Positions 1 to 7,543 of a stretch of DNA of 34,910 nt are shown here, one piece after another. The stretch lies in contig JAUWBI010000034.1 in NCBI GenBank assembly GCA_030601745.1, forward strand, positions 1 through 34,910, in the 5' to 3' direction. Made by a program: the position numbers and the translations under genes. The DNA comes from Phycisphaerae bacterium (GTDB lineage Bacteria > Planctomycetota > Phycisphaerae > Sedimentisphaerales > Anaerobacaceae). Under the pieces are notes generated by a model that saw only the letters and a program-made list of their open reading frames with translations, had not been told where the DNA came from and did no database searches. Positions within the stretch are counted from its first letter, which is position 1; every line of letters begins with the position of its first letter.

Positions 1-204
1 AACCCAATTCAAACCCAATTTCCGAAAGGCCAAAATGAACGTAAATTCAATATTAACAAAGGATTATTAAAGAAATGACATTTTCGCAGTCCCGGAAAAC
101 AAAGCCAATCAAACCCATTTTTTTTCTTGCCCAAATCCCCCAGACCACCTCTCTTAAGCACCCAAAATCCCCTATTTTTCCCTAAATCTGGATAATTTCA
201 GTTC

Positions 205-1395
205 CTAATCTTGTGATGTTGTGGATTCTTTTTCTTCCGGTTCGCCCAGCCGCTGGACGAGCACTTCGCGGACGCACAGTTCCCCGGCTCCGGACACAGC
301 GGCTCTCTCGATGTGCAGCCCGATTTTTCCTTTCGCAGGCCCGCTTATCCGGATTGCCCCCACTTCCTCTCCGTTTAGCCAGACTCCAACCCGGTCGCCC
401 TGAACCTTGACCGAGATGGTATTCCAGCTTTCGCAGTCCACGAGATCCTCACGCAGGTTTGCCAGGACCAGTCCTTTCTGAGGCACCCAGACGCTGCCGG
501 TAAAGGCCGTGGGCTTGCCCGCCTCTGGCTGGTCGAATATCTCGACCCTTGGGCCGCGTTCGGAGCCGGCGGCGCGCAGCCAGATTCCGGCGTGGATGGG
601 CCGCGTGGTGCGGAAGGTTACCGACAGCAGATAGTCCTCGTATACCGCCTCAGTCCAGAGAGTGCCGCCTTTGCCGTTCGACCCGGGTGTTGCAATGATT
701 TGGTCGCGTTTGACGGTCCAGGAAGCGTCGCCCGAAGGTCGCCAGCCCTTAAGGTCGCGCCCGTTGAAGGCGTTAATCCACTCGCCAGCCTGCTCCTGCT
801 CAGACCGGGTTTCTATCGGCTTGTCGAGGTTGTGCGTGCCGTGGCAGTCCGTGCAGACCGAGTCAGTCGTGATGGCCCGGCCGTTCGGGCGGGTGCGGCC
901 CAGCCATTTTTTGTGAAAGGCCTTTACCGCTGCGGTATCTTTATGGTCTTCGAAGCCATAAACAATGCGTTCTCCGCCCGGCTTGTGGCACGTCGGATTT
1001 GAACACATCTTCTTTACCTCTGCCCGGCCGAAGAGAAGGTCAGGCTTGGTCATCAACATCTCATCGTGCATGTGGTGGACCGATGGCCCGTGGCATTCAT
1101 CGCAGGTAACACCCATCTTCAGGTGGACCGTCGTGAGCTCCTCTGTCCTCAGTCCGGGATGGCAGACGTAACACTTGCTGTTCCCATTTGGTCCCGCACC
1201 AATTGAGCTTGGGCTGCTTGGTAATTCCTCGTGCGGACCTGATGGGCTTGGGCCAGCAGACAATTGGTGCGGGACGCCGATGGGTTTTTCGACCTGCGAT
1301 TGGTCTGCAGAACAAGCGGCGAGCACCCAGGCAAAGCCGGCGAGGATGAGTATCGCCAACGCAAGAGACAAATTGGTTCTGATATTCGAGCGCAC
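205..1395 (-). CDS. Lipoprotein tetraheme cytochrome c fused to a DUF1080 (concanavalin-like) domain
   Basis: Predicted outer-surface or periplasmic lipoprotein of 396 residues. The start is GTG, chosen because AAGGAG lies 7 nt upstream. The N-terminus is a hydrophobic signal ending in the lipobox VLAAC (Cys28). Four haem c sites follow: CYVCH (75-79), CDECH (98-102), a CX4CH site CSNPTCH (131-137) and CTDCH (181-185), with extra His residues nearby as possible distal ligands. From about residue 209 (FNGRDLKGW) to 385 the sequence matches the DUF1080/3-keto-disaccharide hydrolase beta-sandwich family, which is common in Planctomycetes. Seen: both modules in one uninterrupted frame. Inference: an extracytoplasmic electron-transfer protein tethered to a sugar-binding or sugar-cleaving domain. 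Substrate and redox partner are unknown. It is transcribed alone, with the AKR-like gene upstream on the same strand. Confidence 0.85.
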   Translation of the reverse strand: MRSNIRTNLSLALAILILAGFAWVLAACSADQSQVEKPIGVPHQLSAGPSPSGPHEELPSSPSSIGAGPNGNSKCYVCHPGLRTEELTTVHLKMGVTCDECHGPSVHHMHDEMLMTKPDLLFGRAEVKKMCSNPTCHKPGGERIVYGFEDHKDTAAVKAFHKKWLGRTRPNGRAITTDSVCTDCHGTHNLDKPIETRSEQEQAGEWINAFNGRDLKGWRPSGDASWTVKRDQIIATPGSNGKGGTLWTEAVYEDYLLSVTFRTTRPIHAGIWLRAAGSERGPRVEIFDQPEAGKPTAFTGSVWVPQKGLVLANLREDLVDCESWNTISVKVQGDRVGVWLNGEEVGAIRISGPAKGKIGLHIERAAVSGAGELCVREVLVQRLGEPEEKESTTSQD

Positions 1396-1482
1396 TATCT
1401 TTCTCCTTGTATTAAACCAAATCCGAGTGGCAAGCGCACAGCAGTGTCCGCCGCCGGTCTAAACCTTGTATTAGCTGGCAGG

Positions 1483-1541
1483 CCCCGTTAGAAATCTTCT
1501 CTTTTTGTATCATATTGCCCGTTGTAAAATTTCTAACGGGG
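1483..1541 (+). repeat. 59-nt palindromic element, copy A
   Basis: The perfect inverted ends CCCCGTTAGAAAT (1483-1495) and ATTTCTAACGGGG (1529-1541) enclose a 33-nt AT-rich centre; one more G-C pair extends the arms to 1482/1542. Equal-length relatives lie at 25591-25649 (46 of 59 identical by eye) and, inverted, at 28384-28442 (46 of 59 by eye). It is the only structure seen in the gap 1396-1600 between the cytochrome fusion and the AKR-like gene. It has no coding capacity, so a MITE- or REP-like element is the best description. Confidence 0.85.
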
Positions 1542-1600
1542 CAGGCCGTGTGCGACCGCCATTTTACCCGCCCCCCGAACGTTAATTGTCGGCCAATGGT

Positions 1601-2752
1601 CTAAACGACTTCCCAGTCGCGCAGCCAGGCGTATTCCTGCGGCAGGGCAGCCCAGCGCTCGTCGGTAATGCGCATAAGCCATTCCTTATCCGCTGCGGTC
1701 TGCCCAAGCGGCCGCGTGTACGAGGCCCGTGCGGCATTCTCAACCTCATAGACCGTTGACAGCCCCGGTATCGCGGCCGTAATGGCTTCGTTCGAAAGGA
1801 TGCACTGAAGCGTCAGCCGGGCCAGGTCGTTCTCTTTCTTGCTGCCCACGCCCATTACTGGGAACTTGTCTTTGCCGCAGCTCTCGAAAAGACTCCCGCC
1901 GAAGTAGGGCTTGATAGTTACGACCCCGACATCAAGCTCGACGACCCTGGTGAAAATGCTTTGTGTCTGGTCGGAACCGTGGCCCGGATTGACCTCTTCG
2001 ACGTTATTTTCCGTTGGTGGCTTGCCCTTCTGCCTGGTCTTGGCGCTGCAGGGGAAGATTAACATCTCGAACTCAGGGTATTTGCCGATGACGTGCTCGA
2101 ACCAGGGTCGTGAATGAGAGGACATACCGAGATGCTGGGCCTTGCCGGCTTTGTGCAGCTTTTGGAAGGTCTCTATCAGGACTTCCACATCGGCGTCTAC
2201 GTTGCTTCCGTCCATTTTGGCCTGGGGACGCCAGATGTCGAGGTAATCGGTCTTCATCAGACGCAGGCATTCTTCGACGTTGCGGACTTGGGCCTTGATG
2301 TTACAGTAGTTCGGGTCCCGCGGGCCGAGGTTGTGGATATCGGCGCCGACGTACATTTTGTCGCGGCGTCCCTTGAGGGCCACCCCGTAGCACAGGCACT
2401 CAGCGGCGGTGGTGATGTCCAGATAGTTGATGCCGGAGTCGATGCAGGCGCTGACGACGTCGGTGCGGTTCTTGGCGACGTCACTGGGCACTTGCTCGTT
2501 GGCGAAATGGTCCCAGTATCGGCCGGCGCTGCGGTTCTTCCAGTGGCCGCCCAGACTGACCTCGGAAATCATCAGCCCTGATTTGCCCAGCCGGCGGTAT
2601 ATCATCTTCTGGTGGAAATTGAGAATCCTCGATGTATGGACCGGCTTGGTGACGGCCTGTCCCTTGCCCACCAGCGCGCCGGCAATTGTTCCCGCGGCCA
2701 TCAGAGAAGTATTCCGCATGAAATCCCTTCGTGACAGTTTATCGTTGTTCAT
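1601..2752 (-). CDS. Tat-exported aldo/keto-reductase-fold protein with degenerate catalytic tetrad
   Basis: 383 residues. The start is the ATG at 2752 because AAAGGAG lies 7 nt upstream; a longer reading frame to 2770 would encode that ribosome-binding site. A twin-arginine signal (SRRDFMRN, Arg8-Arg9) is followed by a hydrophobic stretch, so the folded protein is probably exported. The AKR barrel begins near MIYRRLGKSGL and runs to the C-terminus. In the usual tetrad (Asp, Tyr, Lys, His) only the Asp of YLDIT is evident. The Tyr position five residues on is Ala, the Lys strand reads YVGAD instead of ATK, and the His strand reads YLDIWRPQ instead of YIDLYQLH. Tat-exported AKR-fold proteins are common in Planctomycetes. 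A conventional NADPH reductase activity is doubtful; a binding or altered-chemistry role is inference. Confidence 0.85.
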   Translation of the reverse strand: MNNDKLSRRDFMRNTSLMAAGTIAGALVGKGQAVTKPVHTSRILNFHQKMIYRRLGKSGLMISEVSLGGHWKNRSAGRYWDHFANEQVPSDVAKNRTDVVSACIDSGINYLDITTAAECLCYGVALKGRRDKMYVGADIHNLGPRDPNYCNIKAQVRNVEECLRLMKTDYLDIWRPQAKMDGSNVDADVEVLIETFQKLHKAGKAQHLGMSSHSRPWFEHVIGKYPEFEMLIFPCSAKTRQKGKPPTENNVEEVNPGHGSDQTQSIFTRVVELDVGVVTIKPYFGGSLFESCGKDKFPVMGVGSKKENDLARLTLQCILSNEAITAAIPGLSTVYEVENAARASYTRPLGQTAADKEWLMRITDERWAALPQEYAWLRDWEVV

Positions 2753-3041
2753 AGGTTTTCTCCTTTTCAATTCGAGTTGGTTTCGGAGTCATTCCTTAAT
2801 ACCAAACCGGAATTTGCCAGATAACCACCTCAAGGCCTAATAATCACAACTTAACGCTTAATATGATGACACAATCAGGGGCAAATGTCAAGAGCATTTC
2901 CGCCGATTTTTTCGATACGGATACCCGCACCCGTTTTCACGGGCACAAGCCTGTGCGGGCACAAGTTTACACAGATTGACACGGGTTTTATTTTTGCCAC
3001 AGAGAACGCAGAGGAGGAGGTAAAATACGAAATACGAAGCA

Positions 3042-3060
3042 CGAAATCCGAAACAAATTC
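3042..3060 (-). repeat. Dispersed repeat core GAATTTGTTTCGGATTTCG, copy 1
   Basis: Reads GAATTTGTTTCGGATTTCG on the minus strand. Near-identical copies lie at 29341-29359 and 34560-34578 on the plus strand, each in AT-rich intergenic sequence with further TATTCG/CGTATTT runs. It is one of several intergenic repeat families in the window. Confidence 0.6.
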
Positions 3061-3236
3061 GAACCTGCTGCGACGGGCGCAGCACGGCGAGTGACAAAAA
3101 TACAAAATTCAAAACCAGACGCAGATTTCAGGACGAGGATTAGCCACAAAAAGGCACAAAAAACACAAATAAATTCAAAAAATTTAAAGACACGGATTAA
3201 CACTGCTTCTGGTTTTTGTTTTTTGTGAAAAAATCC

Positions 3237-3266
3237 TTGCAAAAGCAATCCCTTTTGTGCTAAAAT
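3237..3266 (+). promoter_or_regulatory. Candidate sigma70-type promoter for the beta-helix gene
   Basis: TTGCAA (3237-3242), an 18-nt spacer and TAAAAT (3261-3266, five of six consensus). It would start a transcript near 3273, about 250 nt before the 712-residue gene. The match could be by chance in AT-rich DNA. Confidence 0.4.
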
Positions 3267-3522
3267 CGAATTGAATAAAGTCAGGGTCAAAGAATCGGAA
3301 AACAGATTCACACGATTCCGGTGTAAGATTTCAGCTTATCTGGAAGATGCTTAGTTGATGTTTTGGAGGAGTTTATGGTGTAATACGGAATGGTTTGATA
3401 ATCAATCACTGACGGGGGAATCATCGAGAGAAAGGTGGAAAAAACAAAAATTTGCGGAATAGAAACCCTATTTTGCGCATCCTGTTAGGTAGATAGCAAG
3501 GAAATCGTAACGAAAGGGGTGA

Positions 3523-5661
3523 ATGATGGAAAAAATAATTATAACAATAGCAGCAGTAATTTTGGGGATGGGCGGGATGGCAGGGGGGAGTGCCGTTGAT
3601 TCTAATTCTATAGTTGAAGATGGTATAGAATACTACATCCAGACGGATAAAGCTGTCTATGATTTGGGGGAAGATGTCGAACTGCTGTACAGCATCACTA
3701 ATTTGACGGATGAGGAAAGGACATTTGGTTATATGCCTCCTTTATTGGATATCCTTGTTGCGGCAGAAGAGGGAGGAAGCTTCAATACAGTTTGGTTTTG
3801 GAGTTGGTATGGAATATGGCCTGCAGGCCCTGCAGTTTTTCGATTACAACCAGGTGAATCTGTCGAACTTAATGGAATTTGGCCACAAATTGATTTAAAT
3901 GGCTCTTGGGAAATCGAGGACCATACGCAAGTTTCGCCTGGAACCTATGGAATTGGAGGTAGAATTGGAATGTCTGGTTTTAATGATACAATTGATAATT
4001 CGTATGTGACTGTAGAAATTACTATAGTCCCGGGACCGGCGATGATCTATTACGTCGATGCGGATGCCACCGGTGCAAATAATGGCTCATCCTGGACTGA
4101 TGCCTACAACTACCTGCAGGACGCTCTGGCTGATGCCAATTCCGCTCTCAAACCGGTCGAAATCCAGGTAGCTAAGGGCATTTATACACCTGACAGCAAT
4201 TCAGCCGAACCGAACGGGACAGGAGACCGAACGGTCACATTTCAGCTCATCAACGGCGTAACCCTCAGGGGCGGCTACGCCGGCTTCGGCGAACCAGATC
4301 CTAATGCACGGGATATCGACATCTACGAAACCATCCTGAACGGCGACCTGCTTGGCAATGATGGGCCGGATTTTGCCAACAATTACGAGAACAGCTACCA
4401 CGTCGTCACCGCGTACGAGGTCGACGAAACTACTTGTCTGGAAGGCTTTACGATGAGTGGCGGTAACGCTAACGGCAAGAGCGGCTTCTCGTACACCGGT
4501 TACGATGGGAACGACAGCGGCGGTGGTATGTTAATTAACGCTTCCTGGCCGACAGAACATTCTTCTCCTATAATATCTAACTGCCTGTTCAGAGACAACA
4601 GAGCGGTTTACGGTGCTGGCATATACAGCTATCGTGGCCCAGCAACAATCGAAAATTGTATATTCGAAGGCAATATAGCCGAACTGTACGGCGGTGGGAT
4701 ACGCAACGTATTGGGGGGCACAAAAATTGTCAGAAGCTGCCTTTTCATTGATAATCAGGCGTTTTCTGGAGGGGGACTCTACTACTTCTATAGTAGGGCT
4801 ACGGTCACCAACTGTGTCTTCGCTGGCAACTTTGCCCATTATGATGGAAGTGCTATCGTAAGTCCAGCAGGCACAGTGACAAACTGTACATTTTACGGAA
4901 ATCATGTAGATGATGATACTGCCGTGGTGGTAAACGGGATGGGTGAGTTGCATATAATAAACAGTATTCTTTGGGACGATACGCACACCGAAGGGTATTA
5001 TGAGATAGCAGCGTTGATGTATGTTTACATTAGTCACTGTGATGTTCGAGGCGGAGAAGCAGGCGTTTACATACATTCAGACCCTTGGGGCCTCTGGGGT
5101 ATATTGAATTGGGGCGAAGGCAATATTGATGCCGACCCGTGTTTTTTAAATCCGGGCTACTGGGATGCCAACGGCCTCTGGGTTGATGGCGACTATCATC
5201 TGCTGTCGGATTCGCCGTGCATTGATGCCGGTGATCCGAATTATATAGCCGGGCCCAACGAAACAGACCTGGATGGCAAGCCCCGCGTAATCGGCGGGCG
5301 AATCGATATGGGTGCTTATGAGTACCTTCCCCCTATACTGGCTGAGGTTAGGATTGTCCCCCGTACCATAAATCTAACAAGCAAGGGTAAATGGATTACG
5401 TGCTATATCTCGCTGCCCGAAGATTATGATGTCGCTGATGTTGACCCAAACAGCGTTCTTCTTGAGGACGAAGTTGAACCTGAGTTGCTCTGGCTCGATG
5501 AACAACAACAAGTTGCCATAGCCAAGTTCAGCCGGGCAGATGTTCAGGAGATACTTGAGCCGGGTGATGTGGAGCTGACCGTAAGCGGCGAACTCAGCGA
5601 CGGAACCAGATTCGAAGGGACGGATACTATCAGGGTGATAGATAAAGGCAAGAAGAAGTAG
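3523..5661 (+). CDS. Exported BsuPI-like / parallel beta-helix surface protein
   Basis: 712 residues beginning with a signal peptide (MMEKIIITIAAVILG...GGSAV). Two adjacent ATGs follow a GAAAGGGGTGA ribosome-binding site. Residues about 35-160 resemble the BsuPI/intracellular proteinase inhibitor beta-sandwich (DKAVYDLGEDVELLYSITN). Residues about 175-590 start with YYVDADATGANNGSSWTDAY and form a right-handed parallel beta-helix with repeated NC.F/GN...GGG turns, ending in the signature SPCIDAGDPN...DMGAYEY typical of choice-of-anchor Q type proteins. A C-terminal beta domain (about 600-712) ends in Lys residues and shows no PEP-CTERM or dockerin. It is probably secreted or surface-bound and polysaccharide- or adhesion-related, which is inference. 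No catalytic residues could be assigned. It stands alone between divergent neighbours. Confidence 0.8.
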   Translation: MMEKIIITIAAVILGMGGMAGGSAVDSNSIVEDGIEYYIQTDKAVYDLGEDVELLYSITNLTDEERTFGYMPPLLDILVAAEEGGSFNTVWFWSWYGIWPAGPAVFRLQPGESVELNGIWPQIDLNGSWEIEDHTQVSPGTYGIGGRIGMSGFNDTIDNSYVTVEITIVPGPAMIYYVDADATGANNGSSWTDAYNYLQDALADANSALKPVEIQVAKGIYTPDSNSAEPNGTGDRTVTFQLINGVTLRGGYAGFGEPDPNARDIDIYETILNGDLLGNDGPDFANNYENSYHVVTAYEVDETTCLEGFTMSGGNANGKSGFSYTGYDGNDSGGGMLINASWPTEHSSPIISNCLFRDNRAVYGAGIYSYRGPATIENCIFEGNIAELYGGGIRNVLGGTKIVRSCLFIDNQAFSGGGLYYFYSRATVTNCVFAGNFAHYDGSAIVSPAGTVTNCTFYGNHVDDDTAVVVNGMGELHIINSILWDDTHTEGYYEIAALMYVYISHCDVRGGEAGVYIHSDPWGLWGILNWGEGNIDADPCFLNPGYWDANGLWVDGDYHLLSDSPCIDAGDPNYIAGPNETDLDGKPRVIGGRIDMGAYEYLPPILAEVRIVPRTINLTSKGKWITCYISLPEDYDVADVDPNSVLLEDEVEPELLWLDEQQQVAIAKFSRADVQEILEPGDVELTVSGELSDGTRFEGTDTIRVIDKGKKK

Positions 5662-5695
5662 TTCGGCGCGGGCGGGATTATTCTGGCAACCGGGC

Positions 5696-6031
5696 TTATT
5701 CTTGTTCTTTGGGGTGGGCCGAAGGTGCTTTATTGGGCTTAGCGTCCTTCTTAAACGGCTTGAGCGACTGCGGCTCGGCTACTTTGCGGTAGCCCAGCGC
5801 CTTTATCAACTCAAGGACCTCGGTCCAGGTCGGAAAGGGTCTTGCGTTCTTTTTTTTATACTCATTGACGGCCATAAGGAACTCAAATTGCTCCTCGGAC
5901 ATTTGCCCTTCTTCAGCGGATTTTCGCTCATCGGTTCTGCGTCTGCCCGGCCCTCGCCGGCGGTCAAGTCCCAAACGCCTGTCAACAACGCTTTGTCTGC
6001 GGTCTTTACCGGCCCGACGTTCTGTTTGCAT
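5696..6031 (-). CDS. Small conserved hypothetical protein with basic Arg-rich N-terminus
   Basis: 111 residues. The N-terminal third is dominated by repeated DRR/GRR motifs (KDRRQSVVDRRLGLDRRR), which suggests nucleic-acid binding or an extended basic tail. Residues about 46-80 form a compact segment (EQFEFLMAVNEYKKKN, FPTWTEVLELIKALGYRKV) that looks like a small helical, possibly winged-helix-like domain known to me only from planctomycete hypothetical proteins. The C-terminal tail is Lys/Pro-rich. It lies 15 nt downstream of the gene ending at 6047 on the same strand, so the two are probably co-transcribed. A role near the ribosome or DNA is a guess; no family assignment is claimed. Confidence 0.7.
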   Translation of the reverse strand: MQTERRAGKDRRQSVVDRRLGLDRRRGPGRRRTDERKSAEEGQMSEEQFEFLMAVNEYKKKNARPFPTWTEVLELIKALGYRKVAEPQSLKPFKKDAKPNKAPSAHPKEQE

Positions 6032-6046
6032 TTCGTATCTCGTATA

Positions 6047-6373
6047 TTAGAAGCCATCCTCGAAAAGGTCGGCGTCGAAATCCTCTTCCTCTTCCTCTTC
6101 GTCTTCTAATGCAAAATCATAAAAATCGTCATAGGCATCCTGTGACTCGATTACTACGTGTGCTTCATCAAGAGAATCTTCGGGAACCATTACAGCAATG
6201 ACTTTAGCACTGGTTGGCTGTTCGTCTCGCTCATTTATTATGGCAGGGATATCATTGGTTTTCAGCAGAGTTTCGTAGTCTCTGGCCTGCTCCAAATCCT
6301 CGACAAAAGTAACAACTACGAAATCTTTCACTTTGGCCTGCGATTTATGGTTTTTTTGGGAACGCTTTGCCAT
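6047..6373 (-). CDS. Small acidic-tailed protein, DUF2007-like
   Basis: 108 residues from the ATG at 6373, chosen because GGAGAG lies just upstream; a longer frame to 6436 lacks such a site. A Lys-rich start (MAKRSQKNHKSQAKVK) precedes a beta-alpha-beta core (KDFVVVTFVEDLEQARDYE, LLKTNDIPAIINERDE) resembling DUF2007 'putative signal transducing' domains, whose pattern is avoidance of position-specific LL..NGIPA. The last 25 residues are almost entirely Asp/Glu with Phe. It is the upstream member of a two-gene unit with the Arg-rich protein, and the opposite charge of the two tails hints that the products might interact; that is inference. It is divergent from the histone-fold gene across a 410-base gap. 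Confidence 0.7.
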   Translation of the reverse strand: MAKRSQKNHKSQAKVKDFVVVTFVEDLEQARDYETLLKTNDIPAIINERDEQPTSAKVIAVMVPEDSLDEAHVVIESQDAYDDFYDFALEDEEEEEEDFDADLFEDGF

Positions 6374-6783
6374 TCTGTCTCTCCGCAGCAAAATGGGAAC
6401 CCTCCCAAACGCTTTTTTCCGCGTTTGGTGTTCCACTCAATCTATTTGTATCGGCACTGAAAAATCATTTGTCCAGATATTTTCGTCAAAATAGAGCGTC
6501 TAAATTATTGAAATTATTAAAAATCACGAGTTCGTAATAAAAACCGCGATTTACCGGTTAGATTTTTCATAAGCGTTTTTTTGCCTATCGGCTCTATAGT
6601 TGCAAAAATTTAGTATTTGAGCGTATTTTTTTGTTGCAAATCCCGGGCGGTTTATGTAATAACGATGCCCGAAGGTTCGCATTTTGCGATTTATCGCAAA
6701 ACGGGGCCGCTGACAATGTGCCGGACTCAAGGATATAGTGCCGGGCTATTAGAATTTTACTTTTAACATGAAGGATTTTTGCA
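6374..6783. other. Divergent intergenic region with hairpin upstream of the histone-fold gene
   Basis: 410 gene-free bases separate two divergently transcribed small genes, so promoters for both should lie here. A perfect inverted repeat TTTTGCGA (6682-6689) / TCGCAAAA (6694-6701) with a 4-nt loop lies about 80 nt before the histone-fold ATG; it has no T-tract after it, so it reads as an operator or leader hairpin, not a terminator. TTGCAA followed 17 nt later by TAATAA (about 6634-6662) is a weak promoter candidate. Confidence 0.45.
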
Positions 6784-6969
6784 ATGGCAAATAAAAAAGA
6801 GTCTTTGATTGTGGCCAGCAAAATTAAGGCCTACATCAAGAGCAAAAAGATGATGACCTCATCCGACGCGCTCAAAGCAATCAGTGATAAGGTCTATTGT
6901 ATGCTTGATGACGCTATTGCCCGAACCAAGGCCAATCGTCGCAGCACAGTCAAGCCACAGGACCTGTAG
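6784..6969 (+). CDS. Bacterial histone-fold protein (61 residues)
   Basis: The ATG is preceded by GAAGGA at 8 nt. The 61-residue product has the layout of a single histone fold: helix 1 about residues 7-20 (SLIVASKIKAYIKS), a short loop, a long amphipathic helix 2 about 25-52 (TSSDALKAISDKVYCMLDDA), a basic loop NRRSTVKPQDL that matches the loop-2/strand plus helix-3 start of archaeal histones (RKTIKAEDI pattern), and almost nothing beyond. Small one-fold histones of about this length are known in bacteria, including the major nucleoid histone of Bdellovibrio. It is rich in Lys/Arg. Expected role: a DNA-binding dimer in the nucleoid. It is monocistronic, with a strong terminator 110 nt downstream, which suggests independent expression. 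Assignment rests on pattern recognition; an alternative is a small regulator with a similar helical layout. Confidence 0.78.
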   Translation: MANKKESLIVASKIKAYIKSKKMMTSSDALKAISDKVYCMLDDAIARTKANRRSTVKPQDL

Positions 6970-6973
6970 AACT

Positions 6974-7006
6974 CGTTAGAAGTCTTTCGGCGTTTTAGTT
7001 CTAACG
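6974..7006. repeat. Short palindrome related to the 59-nt element
   Basis: CGTTAGAA (6974-6981) and TTCTAACG (6999-7006) are 8-bp inverted arms identical to the inner arms of the 59-nt element, but the centre is only 17 nt. It begins 4 nt after the histone-fold stop codon. It is either an internally deleted relative or a chance resemblance. Confidence 0.5.
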
Positions 7007-7077
7007 CGGCAGACAAGTTATGTGCTAACATCTTTTGGTTACGCATCTTACGTTTGCGGCAATGTTATTTGACCCAG

Positions 7078-7112
7078 GCCGTTCCGCTTCTTTCAGGGCG
7101 GAGCGGCTTTTT
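7078..7112 (+). terminator. Intrinsic terminator after the histone-fold gene
   Basis: A 10-bp stem GCCGTTCCGC (7078-7087) / GCGGAGCGGC (7098-7107) with one G-T wobble and a 10-nt loop is followed directly by TTTTT. It is the clearest plus-strand terminator in the window. Confidence 0.85.
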
Positions 7113-7543
7113 GGGTTGGGGGTTGTCTGCGTATTTTAACCACCTTTCGTTAGTTATCAGTCCTTAGCTGTCTTCTTAGAGAAGAATTGACGAATGCTAT
7201 GGGACTGAGAGCCAATGGTTGTATTCAATTTATGGTATTTTTTTAAATTTCGGCTCTCGGCCTATAAAATCGGCATTATCAGTATCAAAATCTGCATTTT
7301 TGCAAAATTTGTTGAACTTATGCCGGCGAAAATCCCGATTTATATAACAGGGACCGAAGTGAATACAGCATTTTTGGCCGCTCACAGCTTAAGATTGCGT
7401 AATTTCTTGCCGATAAGGTGCTTGACGGTGAATCACCGCTCGATGGGGTAATCGGGCAGCTCCAGAATGTTGGAATTTAGAAGAAGATTGATTGTAACTT
7501 CTTGTTTAACAGATAGTTATATAAATAGTCCGGCGGGGATAAT
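7113..7543. other. Gene-free stretch before the glycogen cluster
   Basis: 431 bases of AT-rich sequence. A 78-codon frame at 7215-7451 has a hydrophobic, unconvincing translation and no clear ribosome-binding site, so it is not called. Promoter elements for the downstream glycosyltransferase probably lie near 7490-7530 (TATATAAAT is present) but no confident -35/-10 pair was found. Confidence 0.5.

Larger units (their letters stand above)
2753..3522. other. Gene-free, repeat-rich spacer of 770 bases
   Basis: No supported gene. From about 2910 to 3200 it is built of short low-complexity phrases typical of dispersed intergenic repeats, including ACGAAATACGAA-like runs and, at 3042-3060, the complement of a GAATTTGTTTCGGATTTCG core that recurs near 29341 and 34560. 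A TTGACA on the minus strand at 2886-2891 could be the -35 of the AKR-like gene, but no convincing -10 follows it. A candidate promoter for the downstream beta-helix gene lies at 3237-3266, leaving a long leader of about 250 nt in which no known riboswitch was recognised. Confidence 0.6.

Noticed and set aside
592-1002. Plus-strand frames across the cytochrome/DUF1080 gene
   Set aside because: Antisense to a gene with four haem motifs and a lipobox; high GC third positions create such frames.
4531-5076. Long minus-strand reading frame opposite the beta-helix gene
   Set aside because: It mirrors a strongly supported exported protein on the other strand; its translation has no recognisable domain or start signal.
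7215-7451. Possible 78-residue gene between the histone terminator and the glycogen cluster
   Set aside because: No good ribosome-binding site and an unremarkable hydrophobic translation in AT-rich DNA.
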